DNA of 64,000 nt from Phylloscopus collybita (lineage: Eukaryota > Chordata > Aves > Passeriformes > Phylloscopidae), in the NCBI GenBank assembly GCA_027886175.1, contig JAJNNQ010000002.1, positions 9,544,001 to 9,608,000 of the forward strand. Direction: 5' to 3'. The notes under the pieces are model-generated. The model saw only the letters and a list, made by a program, of their open reading frames with translations, did not search any database and had not been told where the DNA came from. The position numbers and the translations under genes were made by a program. Position 1 is the stretch's first letter. Each line of letters opens with the position of its first letter. Positions 37,215 through 49,100 of this stretch are shown here, in pieces.

Positions 37215-38085
37215 GTTTTTGTGGCATAACACAGTAAAGCTTAAAGCAAAGTCTGTCTTGTGAGAGAAACTGTTTTGGAACTAAACCAATTCCCTAGGGT
37301 TTGAGTGTTTTTCTTTCACAGAGATGAACAGTTTTAAGCAAGATACCAACCATTACACATCTCTACCTGTAAACAAGACAGCTCTTATGTTTTCAAAGCC
37401 CGCTAGTCAAAGTCTTTCAAGCAAATAGCTCTCATTTCTCTTCCTCTATTTAGATATGAGAGATTAATTAAGCTCATCAACAGTTGATTAATGCAGGTAG
37501 GAAGCCTGTGGCTTCCTCCAATTACATTTCAATGATGTGGTACTCCTAGATATATTTATTTGGCTTTTAAGAAATATATCTGTATGAATGATCAAGGCAA
37601 TTGTTCTGTCAGATTAAAATACATTATAAAATCATTAATGAACAAAACCAGCAGTGCATTCTGTGTAGCCATCTGGGAAAGATGCTACAGAACACAGCAA
37701 CATTTCTTCTGGTATGTGAAGGGACCCCACTTCAAAGGTACTTGCACTTCACTAACATTTGCTCAGTTATTTTATTACTGTAGAAGCAAGGAGCTGCTAA
37801 GCTATGGGAAAGGGATGTGGCAGCAGAAGAATGTTTATTTCAAAGCATAACCTATGACCTACTCCTCACCTGGGGTAAAAATCTAGACTTAGGCCATACT
37901 GGCACACTATAGGAAACTATTGATCCTAACTTTCTTTGCATCTCTGACAGTTTCTTCTCCTAATGAATAAATACACTGTTCTCAATGGGTAAAATCCCAG
38001 CATAGGAAGTATGCTAAAAAATATGAGTAGATAAACCAGATTTTGGGTTTGGTTTTAGTGAGGTGTTTTTTTGTGTGCGTGTGGT

Positions 38086-38087
<2 letters not shown>
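37215..38087. other. Unique DNA, nothing recognised
   Basis: Plus frames at 37560-37850 and 37601-37783 overlap in different phases and have no motif. Confidence 0.4.
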
Positions 38088-38151
<64 letters not shown>

Positions 38152-38160
38152 TGTGTGTGT
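38088..38160. repeat. T51 tract followed by (GT)11
   Basis: About 51 T (38088-38138) run directly into 11 GT dinucleotides (38139-38160), then GTTT units. Any open frame across it is low-complexity artefact. The tract length in the assembly is likely unreliable. Confidence 0.92.
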
Positions 38161-38169
38161 TTGTTTGTT

Positions 38170-41100
38170 TTCCAGAGGAATGGAGGAAATGGTTTCAAAC
38201 ATAAAAAAATGCACTTTAGGACTCCACTAAGATAAGACAAGACCTCTCAAAGTAAGAATGTCTTGATCCTAAAGAAATGATCCCACATATGGAAATCAAA
38301 ACAAAACAGCAATGTTCCTCAGCCTGAGAAAAATTCATTCCCTTTAATTTCCTTTGCTAAATACCAATCCCATTGCAAAAACTCCACCAAAGCAAGAATT
38401 AGGATTGGAAGCTTCTGAATAGTGGAGTGCTCTAGAATTATGGAGCTGAATTTGGAGGATGAGAACAAATTTGGAGGAGTATTTAGTTGCAATTCCCACC
38501 AGTTTTTTGAGCTACCTCCATGTATGGATGAACATGGGGTTTCCCGAATTTGAGAGCACCATTCCCACAAGTTTGTGTTCTGCCTGGAATTTACTTTGAG
38601 CCTTTCTGTGCCAAGGAAACATGACTGGAACAAGTCCGGCCCAGGCAGTGACAGGATGGCACCTGTTTGCTCAGAGCACTCCTCAGGGTGGCTCTGCCCC
38701 AGTCATAGCTGTGGCTGCTCCAGCCTGGAAGAGGACAAAGAGCAGGAAGGTCACACAGAAGATCAGCTTCTCTCTGTGTTAAATCTTTTACTCTGTAATA
38801 TACTTGGGTTATGTCTCTATTGTCACACATAAATCCACTTCCTAGTGCACTGAAAGATATGCACAGGTTTAAAACTACATAAAATAAACAATGTCTTGAT
38901 TTTCCTTTTTTATTTTTTTTCTCCTGATCCTAAACTTCTAAACTCTCACATCTTCTAGCTGGATTTGTTAAAGAGCAGTTACACATATATTAACAATTTC
39001 AGCCATGCTCAACTACCATGTTTAATTGCTGCTCACAGTTATATATTATATAGTAGAAACACACAAAACCTGTACATTCAGGATATCTCCTCAATTCATT
39101 TATATTCAATCCTGTACCTGGGATTAATTCTGTGCTTATTTTATCAATTTCATTGGGATTATTCTTTTTGCATCAAAGACTTAGGTGTTACCATTACTGT
39201 TGCCAGCTTAATTTTTCTAATTGATATGGTTTTACTGAACCCATTTAATTGAATTTGTTTCATTAACAGTGGAACTGATACTGATATATGGAAAGAATAT
39301 GGTTTAAATAAATGAGCAAATATTCACCACTTTTATCCAACCTGATATGGCTTTTCACTGAAATCAGTAGTCACTTCTCAAAACAAATGCATTTTAATTC
39401 CTTCTGATTTATTTCTCCTTCTCTTTACTACTTCTTTGTCACAGTTGGATGCATTTAAGTAAACCAATTGGAATTTGTAGGAGCCAATTTTCATTTAAAA
39501 CCTTGAAAGATAGTTTAAACATTTCTTTAGCGCCCACTGCTCATTAACTGAAATGAACACATTTCTGAAATGCAGTAGACTTGTTATCCTACGACAGGAT
39601 CTGATTTTAATGGTATTCTCATTTTTCTCTTTCTCCCAGTAATTTAAGCAGATCAATTCTGTAAACAGGACAGATCGGCTTAAGGTTTATACACAAACTT
39701 AAACCTCCACATACACTCCCTCACATTTTCACCAAGCTGGTGCTTCCTTTTCTCTGATGCTTGTGGACTCCATTGGTCCAAGAACCTCCAATACAGCAGC
39801 CAGAGCTCAGGAACCACTAAAATGATCCTCAGTAATGATGTGGATGCAGACAGCAATTCTGTGTGAAGTTTACTTGACACATCCAGCAACACTTGGTTTT
39901 TGATTTATAGTATCAACAGGACAGCAACTTCAGGAGTTCAGGGTTTAAGTCAGGGGTAGAGCCACTTTCCTATGAGGTAACAGACCAGCACCCTGTGCTC
40001 TTACACAAGTACTAAAATGCAATGCTTAGGTAAGAAATGCTTGATTTTAAAACTCACAGAATCACAAAGCTGTCTTGAAAATGTGAATTGAAGAGAACAA
40101 TCCCTTACAGCATGCCGTGCTGCCCTGATCTCATAGTGCAGTTTGGGTGCAGTACATTTGAGTGCCAAACTGTCTGTTCAGGACAGCTCAGCAGTCCCAG
40201 TGAGGTGATCCAATATTGCAGACCAAATATTTGGGCTTCCTATGAAAGCAACTTCTCATAAGTTACTGGCAACTGTACTTAAAAACTGACTGTAGTGGGG
40301 TTCCCTGTGTAGGATTTCCAAGGATGCACAGGATTTCATGCAGAGTTTGGTGTGTAGTCAGAGCAAGACACACACTGTCCTGATACCCCACTTTCTTTTC
40401 AAAGCATCCTAAGTGCATTCTTTTTATTCTGGTTTTACCTGGCCATCTCTTACTTCTTTTTAACAAACATTGCTTTATTAACAACAGTTGCATACCAATG
40501 CCATGCTCACGAAGGTGGCTACCATTCTGTGATGCTTCTATTGAAATTTGTTCTATAATCTCTTTGCCCAGCAGGAATATATAAATTAATGGATTTTTTC
40601 TGTCAAATATTTAAAGGTGGTTATCAAGGATTCCAGAATTCACTCCACTTTCATGGATCAGTTATAAGATTTTTCTGCCCCTCCTTCTTCTATTTATTAA
40701 TTTGAAAGTCAGCTCCATCTCTTCTAGGATTTCATATGAAGAGACAATCTTCCTTGAAGTGTATGTACAGCTGCTATTAATAGTAGACTTTAGAATGATA
40801 AAGAAAGAGCACATCCAGTAGAGCTTTGCTAACGTTCAAGGTGATTTGAAATTGAAGTCCAAATCCATGGAGATGCCTTGTTCCTCCGACTTTCACAATG
40901 ACAGAAGAGTTCCCTGACTTCCTGACACTTATTTACTCTCTGAAGCCATCAAGAAATGAGCCAAAGTTATACACTGATTTTGCTGCATTACCTGGAATGT
41001 TATTTCTGTATGGATTCCACCTGTATAAAGGCCTGTGTGCCCTCATTCAGGTGAGAGAGAAGCCCAAGAGAACAGTAACAGGATCTGTGAGGATACCTTC

Positions 41101-41925
41101 CTTAATTTTCACATTGTTTTGTTTCAGTTTCTTCTGCCCTTTTAACTTACAGATTAAATCAGAAATCCAGAAACTAGCAAAGTCTTTATTTTCCTTTTAC
41201 TGTGCCCAAGATCTTGTCATCTTTTCTAACCTCCTTGCCAGCTGGTTCATCCTTAGCCATTGCTGACTTTCTGACTCTCTCAGGCATTAGATGGATTTTG
41301 TTGGGGTGATGCTAGGATTGTATATGTTCCCTGCAAAATATATAGTTAATCTATGCCACAGTCTTTCTCAGTTTTTTTTTCCTACTGACAAAAAATTCCT
41401 GTATTTCCTGACACCAAGCCATCAAGAACCATGTTCTAGGTGTACTTGGCCCCTGTTGACCTAAAGGAGCAAGGGAACCACCGTGGAACATGTAACATTA
41501 TTCAAGAGAAATAGCTCCAAGCAGACAGAATTAGCTTTGTGCCCATAATAACTGAGAAGCAGGGAAGGACAGGCAGATTAAACTCACAGGGAAGGCTCAG
41601 TTTATAAAAAAAGCACAGAGTCATAAAATATTCCCCTGTGTCCTTCCACAAAGAAATTATTTCAGATACCAAATTCCCTTGCAGCTTGTAAAAGCTTTAC
41701 AAGTAGTCCAACCCCCCTGCAGCCAAGTTGTGAGTGATGTGCCCATATATCAGGTACCAAGGTCAGCAGACAAAGGAAATGGGCTGGAGGACACCTGTAG
41801 AGCATATTGACCCCACAGCTGAGAATCTGCTCCTCTGACCTCAGCGCAGGAGGAGCCAAACCTGCCACCTCACAAACAACCTGAGCCTTGCCTCGTGCTT
41901 TCCTAAATGCATCAAATTTCCACGT
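38170..41925. other. Unique DNA, nothing firmly recognised
   Basis: About 3.7 kb. 'cacagaatcacaaagct' near 40056-40072 recalls an antisense CR1 terminus, but the sequence beyond it does not continue as CR1. Frames at 38319-38633 (minus) and 40898-41266 (plus, 122 codons) have no domain I recognise. Confidence 0.4.
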
Positions 41926-41929
41926 TTCT

Positions 41930-42110
41930 GCTTCTTCATGAGACACCTCACTAAAATGTGAAGTTAATGATTTATTCATTTAAATAATTTATTTTACAAC
42001 TGAATTAATTTGCCAGCCTTGTTGCACACACGTTATAAGGGGAGCAAGTCCTTTCGAAGTGCCTCAGTAATCTAATCAGTATGCTCCTTTCCTTTTCAAA
42101 AGTTACTACA
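41930..42110. promoter_or_regulatory. Candidate conserved non-coding element (AT-rich)
   Basis: Repeat-free AT-rich block with many homeodomain-type motifs ('gaagttaatgatttattc', 'aactgaattaatttgcc') followed by two CpGs ('cacacgttataagg', 'ctttcgaag'). Texture-based call only. Confidence 0.25.
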
Positions 42111-42490
42111 TGTGCCTGGACCTCAAAGCATCTCTGCCTTTGGTTAGATGAGGAGAAATTGGTTCATTTGGGTGTGTGAGAAAGGGAAGCTGTTTAGGAA
42201 TCATCTCTGTGTCATGCTTTGATAAAAAGCTCGCAAAAGTTTCAAATGAACACACACGACTGGAGCTGGTTTTCAAGCTGGCAGCTTCAAAGAAGATGCA
42301 GGATTGTACAGCAATAATGGCCATTAAATTACCTCCTCTCCAACAGTGTAGATCATTTGGAGTCAGGTCATAAACAGAATAAAGGAATCTTAGCTTTCCA
42401 CTCCTTGCTGTACGGGCAGTTTGAGACACTAGAAGATTCTCTTCACAAGTCTCATTAGCTGGCATTACCATCCTCAAAGGACTATGTTAA
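42111..42490. promoter_or_regulatory. Candidate conserved block with open minus frame
   Basis: A stretch with no simple repeats, containing 'caataatggccattaaatta' and scattered CpGs (ctcgca, cacgac, tacggg). A minus frame of 123 codons (42106-42477) is open, with a plus frame (42176-42373) open opposite it. The minus peptide has no domain I recognise. Conserved non-coding DNA is the likeliest reading. Confidence 0.25.
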
Positions 42491-45400
42491 ACTTGAAATT
42501 AAACCTAAAAAAATGAACAGATTTCTAAAGAAATTTAATGGCAAGAGTGATGCACTCTATTGCAACTGAGGAAAACAGCTTAAAATATGGATTTCCCCCC
42601 TAGAAAATAACAAGAAATCCAACATTTTGGAAAATATTGTCATTTTCTATGTATTCGTATTGGCAAAGCATTCATGTAAAACCAGTAATGCTGTTTAGAT
42701 ATATCAAAATTAACAAGAAAATTTAATAGTGATCTACACAAAAGCTGTAATAAACTACATCTCATGGTCCTGTACTCATATTCTAACTGCTCCTTGCATT
42801 TAAAATCTAAATGCAGACAGATGACAGCTACCATTTTAAAAATTGATTTTATTTTAATTTCTTAATTACAAATACCTGTAATTCTATTTAATAAAATGAA
42901 TGCATTTTATTAAAACCATGTGAATTGGTGAGTTTTGCCTGTGACACTTTAGGCAGACATTTAAAACCTTGTCTAATCAACATGTGGCATTCCAAACCTC
43001 AGTAGGATCATCTTCAGTGGATGTGACAGGAAATATTGCAAGGTTAGTGATTTGTAATTTAAATTTTAGTAGCATCTAGGGGCCTTGTGAAAGATTGCAG
43101 CTGGCCAAACTAAGCACTGAGAATATATATGCCATAAGACAGTACAAAAAGCTTACAGTTTAAATATTTAGGGCAATATTTTAGTGAAACTGAAAATGCT
43201 GAGGGGGAACGACATAAACTTCAGGGAATTTTTCAGTTTTCTTGAGAACTGAGGTCAGTAATTCAACTCTGATCATTTTTTATTTCCCTTTAATAAAAGA
43301 TTTGTGTTGTACACTGTGCACATGATATGTTGCAACTTTTTGTTGTTGTATGATTGTTGCTGTTCCTTAAGCCTCTCCAACACACAGAGCCTTAAAATAT
43401 ACAGAAAATAAAGTCCTTACACTGAATGGATAGTCCTCTAATAAGTCAAAAAATGAAAGACTTAGAAAATCAGAGGAACTAATTCCTGCACGTAGGTAAA
43501 TTGGACTACTTTTGTTGTCTTTAATGTATCTTGTTTGAAACAGCCACTTTGTGTTGTCCTCCCTGTGCAATTTTATGCAAATTTAATGATCTGTGTTGCA
43601 TGTTATTAGTAATCTGCCATGGCCATAACCTTACCCTGGGTACAGTAACAATCAAAAGTTCTACTTTTGATGACAGAAATGATGCAGAAAATGTCACAGG
43701 CTGCCCTCAAATTACTCTTAAAGATGGGGGAAAGATGCAGATAGCTCTTGTGGCTGCAGCCTGTTTAAATAAAAAGCAAAGGGCTGGTTCTTTGCCTCTT
43801 TCTCCCTATAGCAGCACCTCAGCATCCTCTCCCTGAGCCTCTTAGTTGTCCCTGCAAGGACATCAGAAATGAGGCAGATGAGCAGGGGAAGAGGATGACC
43901 CAGCTGCTTCATCACTGGGCACCAGAGCTGCCTCTAGCAGCCAAAAAATGATCACTCGTGACCTGTCCTCAACTCCCTCAGATGAGTGGGAATTGAGACG
44001 AGGCACAGAGCAGAAGCAGGCTGGCAGGTGTGCTTGGCAACCTTCACCCATCCTGAGAGGGCATCTGAGGAAGGGCACGGCAGCGGGGCACTGCCACCAG
44101 CACTGCTAAATGCAGCTGGGGCAGGGAGAGTGACTCCCTTGCCAGGAGAATGTCACCAAACAGAAACATTAACATAAAAACTGGAGGCATTGCTGGAGAT
44201 GTCCCACTGTACACAAAGCAGGCTGTTGGAGGGATATCAGTCAGGCTGGCAGGACTTTGCTGTTAAGAACTAAAGAGCACCTGAGACCTGGAGGAGCAAG
44301 CACCACGCAGGCCGTCAGGTGCCATCCAGCCCTGGGACCAGATTCCATGGCAGGGGCAGAGGTGGGAAGAGCTGCTTCCAGCTCACAGCAGCTCAGCTCA
44401 CTAGCACAGGACATGGTTCCCTTTAACAGCTATCAGGGAGTTATCCCTATCACTGATCTGCTGCCAGGGGGTCACAGGGCTTCTGCTTTGAGTCCCATGT
44501 GTGCTCAGCAGGGCCAGCCACTGGATGGTGAACTCTGCCAGCTGATTAAGTTGGTTTCTGTATCTGGTTGCCAGTGTCAGGCATGAGAGAAAATTAGCTA
44601 ATTTTCAGGGTTTCTAGCAAGTGAGTAATGCTTGGAAAAAGAGCAATGTGAGGTTAATTTATCACCCAATTTTAAAAAGGTGCAAGTTTAAATACTAATA
44701 ATGTGGAACGGGAAATCTGACATAAAGACCCAGCAAATCAGCAATGTGAAAGTAAAGGAAATTAAATGCAGCCATTGCAGGCAGTGAGGCATCTTTGAAT
44801 AGGCTGGAAACACAGATAAATGGTGTTCAAAGAAACACCCCAGAAGATGTAGAGTTTGGCAAAGGCAATGACAAGGTTTGAATGAAGTGCAACCAAATGC
44901 AGATGGTATAATCGCAATTTCATCTCAACTAATGATGTGAACAATCTAACACTAGTCCTTGCAGTGGCACCAGGTCTTTTGTTCACTAAAGCACATTTTA
45001 ATAGGAAAATGGAGGGAAGGGAGATTTGTCTGAACTATTTGCATAATGTGGCTATAGACTGCATTCATTATCCAGAGGAAAGGATCTAAGCATCCTCCAA
45101 AATGTGGTTTTCTTGCAATGGTGAGACAAACAAATATGCTGAATAGAAAAAATTTATCTCTTAGATCATATTGGTGCAGTAGGGATGCAATTCACGCCCC
45201 ATTACTCTTACAATTAATACTGGACACAGGAGGGACAAGATACTCTGTTCTGTGTTGCCTCTTGGCCCCTCATGAACAGCATCACTGCCATCACCCCTCA
45301 AACAGAAAAAGCTTCCCGGCTGCTCCCTCCATGCTCCTCAGTGTGGCAGAGGATACATGAAATGGGACATGAAATGCTCCATCCGTGAGTGGAAATGAGA

Positions 45401-46072
45401 GGCAAAGAAATAGGAAGCTATAAAAGTTTTTAAAGTATTTCAAGCTCCCCAGGGAAACAATTCTATTCCTTATTTAGCACTAAATACTTCTTGTAAAACT
45501 CAGCCTCCCCCACTTTCCAATTAGGAAGGCACCTGCTTTATTTCAGTAACATCTTCCTGGAGTCTAAGCAGACTTTCTGAAGCAACTCCATTATGAGGTC
45601 AACTTGATAAAAATACCCACTGCTCTGGAGTCAAATCTGTCTTACCAAAGTCAACAAGAATTTTGCCTTCAAAAGATCAGGATTTCACTTCAGATGATGA
45701 GAACGCCTCCTAGCAATAGTCAGTATGACATTAGAACATTAAACAATAATGGGATTTATATTCAGCAGTCTCAAAATGTAAGTCTTTATAGAGGATTTCC
45801 TACTTGTTCAAAAATCATAGCACGAGCCTGTACAAAAGAACTGTCCCATCTGTTGTAACTGTGTAAAATAACTTCCAGATGCAAGTGCTGGTGGTATGAG
45901 AGATACCAACAGGAAAAGCCTGAACGGATCCTGACAGCCTCTTCCTAGATTCTGTCCAGCAGTGTAATTTTTAAACTTTCATGTCTGAAGACAATTACAC
46001 TTGTGCAGAGATACGTGTGGTATTTTCTAAGCTAGAAGCAGAGAATCTGAAAATCCAGGAAGCAGAAGCTGC
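42491..46072. other. Unique DNA; GC-richer part at 43.85-44.6 kb
   Basis: No repeat family recognised. The segment 43850-44600 is richer in G+C and open in several frames on both strands (for example plus 44257-44586, 109 codons), with no domain visible. It could be an old retroelement remnant or an unrecognised exon. Confidence 0.35.
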
Positions 46073-46104
46073 AACAAGTGATATAACAAGAACTATCACT
46101 TGTT
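46073..46104. repeat. 11-bp inverted repeat with 10-nt loop
   Basis: 'aacaagtgata' (46073-46083) and 'tatcacttgtt' (46094-46104) are perfect reverse complements around a 10-nt loop. Allowing a 3-nt bulge on the right side, 'ctgc' and 'gcag' outside can extend the stem. The helix is shorter than a typical microRNA precursor. Confidence 0.85.
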
Positions 46105-49100
46105 ACTGCAGGGTTCCCACGCTGTGAGGATAAATTACCAAACTCCTAGGATAAAACAAGTGTATCTCAAGTATAATTTTTAAATGCAGGGAAGAGTTTC
46201 CCCAGGGCTTTTGTCTGGCTGCAGCAGCATTGGCAAACGTGCCAAGTAGCCTGCCACTGATTTAGTGGGCTGGAAGCTGCACTCCATCACTGTACCTCAC
46301 CTGCCATTACCATCAGGTGTTTGCTATCCTTGGCATCCTGCTTACAGCAGAAAATTATTCACTTGCTAGTCTGGTACAGAAAACCCACGCTATTTTTAGC
46401 CGCCCGCATCTATCACCACAAGTTTACATCAAGACTTCAGGGGTGAGGGAAAGAGAGGAGGAAAGAGAAAGCCCATTTCCCTCCTCACCCTGCTGTGCCC
46501 GCCCGCTCCCGTGCGGTGCCACAGGTCAGCGGAGCAGTGACACAGGAAGGCGCAGGACGCTCCTGGTGCTGTCACTCCAGCTCTGCCTTTTCCTGGAGAG
46601 CCCTGTGCTGAATGGACAGATGATGATCACAGTGGTATGAATGCAATTTTTCTTGTCTTCGGTGTCTCGACTCAATGGGATTTTGCAGACACAGTCATGG
46701 CCTCTATTTTTCACAATGACTCAGAAGCGTTTTAAATTATTTTCCTCATGAAAGTGAGCCTTTTGTTGGCAGCTGGAAATCTCTGCCACAGACATTTTAC
46801 ATTTTTAGAGTCTAACTTTCTGACAGGAAGAGATCTAACATGCCATGTGATCAAAAGTGCATTCGAGGCCCTTACTAACAGCACTGTGCAAATATCCCCT
46901 CAAGCTATGCCCTGAGAAAAACTGCCTGGCTCATTTCTTGCCCTCTTCCTCAATTCTCCACTGCCCCAGCACCCCCACTCCCCTCCTTCTGTCCCCTTGC
47001 CAGCCTGATGACCTACAGGTCCAGAAAGTTTTTTGAGTACATAAAAGCTGTCTTCAGACAGTTGAAGTCAATATTGAAATATCTAATTTAGTGCATTCAG
47101 GGCATCCTCTTAGTTGGAGGCAAACTAGCAGATCTTTACATCCAAAAGAGCCATTAGATCATCAACCTACTGGACAGATCTTGCAAGTGAACCTTTCAGG
47201 TTACTTTTTTCTTTCTTTTAAAAATAGCAATCAAAACTTGCAGTTTTCCCTCCAGACCACCAAAAGTCATGATACATTGAAGTAGCATACCTGAAAATAC
47301 AAATACTCTGCCTTGATACAGAAAGCCCAGACAGTAATATTGAAAGTTTCTATGTTCTGTATTACAAGTCCACTCTTGAGATAAATGAACCGTGTAGGCA
47401 GGAGTTTTGTTCAGCTTCTGCTGGAGACTTTCTAGACCATAACACAGCCACTACAGATAAAATCCTAGATAATAGAATCATTAGTACATTAACATCCTAT
47501 GGAAAAATGCCAGTGGTGTCTATTTCCCCATCAATGCTCTCTATAGAGAGTACAGTTGCCTAGGAGGAGATGGCAGAGAAAATGGAAAACTCTAAATGGG
47601 AAAAAACCCCAATCCAAAATGTTAGTTGATATATTTGGTTGATATAATGACTCCTCTGAACAGAGTCTTTTGTTTATTCAGAAGCCCTCACTCTGCTTCT
47701 GTTATGTCAGTAATGATGCTCCTGCCACCAAAACACCTTCTGTTGGACCTTCTGCTGATCCTGGTGATGTTCTGGATTCTGACTTCCTCTGATGCTAAAG
47801 ACATGTAACTTCTGGGCAAGGAGTGCTGGATTCCAAAGGATTCAAACCACAGAGGCATGTCAGATACACACTGACAGTGTACAGAGCCTAAAAATCTGTA
47901 TTAAATTCAGGGTTTGGTCCAGCCCTGTCTTTAGGGCAGGGAAAGGAAGAGGGATGTGCCATGAATGACACATGGGGCTGCAGCAGACTGTGTTGAGATG
48001 GTAAGAGTCAGTTAGCCAGGCTCTGTGTATTTGTGCTCTGTAGTTTAATTTGGATAGGCCAAATCATTCCTGACACTGAGAATATTTCTAAATATAATGC
48101 CATGGTGCCCTTGGGTTTGACAGTCTTTTTTGGAGCTGATAGCTCCTGAGAAGTTAAAATGTGTGCAAATTGTAACAGCTACATCCTACGTGTGCAGAAG
48201 GGAGTTTGTGATTCAATAAGCCATAATGTTCTTGATAAAAACAGAATCATACATTGAAAATACAGCGAAAAATGAACCCTCAAACAGCTTCTCTGTGTTA
48301 GAAGTTCTGCAAATGAGTCTGCTGTGAATGCTTATGTCACTTCATGCTATTCCTCTCTAAGGTTACATTGTGCAGAATACACCATCTCTAATTTTCCAAT
48401 TATATAACTGATTATTATTTTTGTTGGGAAAATTTTTTGTGCTCTTCAAAAATAACAAATCAGAACTATGGCTATTGCAAAGATATTGGAGGGGCATGGT
48501 TGCATTTTGCTTTATCATTGTCTTTATTATTTTTTTAAATGGGTTGAAAATTTATTTCAGAGACCTGACATTACATTTAGTAAAATGTATTATAACTGAC
48601 TACTACTGGATTGGAAAGTGTAGACGTAAATCACAACCCAGTCTTATCTTTCTAGTAGCTATATCAAATCTGTTAACAATTGAGAAGCCATTAAAATGCT
48701 AATGAGTGTGAAGGATGATCTATGTTTCACACTCTAACTTCTATTTTTACAAAGGCAAAACATACATGAAAATCCCAACAGTTCTCTCCGGCTGAAAGAA
48801 ATATGAAAGACTGTTTGGCTTTTGAAATTATGACATTACTGTTAGACTTGTCTATAAGATAAATTGTTACATTACTGCCAGCATGATTATAAAAAAGCTT
48901 TAGGGCTCAAGTTGAACAAGAAAAGTCTTAACTAATTCCCTTTAATTTGCTTTCAAATACTAAACAACTCTAAAGGGCAGTGAATTTGACTGCCCAAGCT
49001 GTGTCAAACACTAGGAAAGATGCAAGGTTCACTCAACCTTCTGGAAAGGAAATCTCTTTGTAAGGGTCCTAAGTGAAAACCTCTTAAAGGAAGCTCTGTA

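Noticed and set aside
38014..38240. Poly-lysine frames on the minus strand
   Set aside because: Product of the T51-(GT)n tract.
40054..40110. Antisense CR1 terminus suggested by 'cacagaatcac'
   Set aside because: The following sequence does not continue as CR1; a short chance match is enough to explain it.
47838..47848. tRNA B-box-like sequence on the minus strand
   Set aside because: No matching A box or acceptor stem around it.
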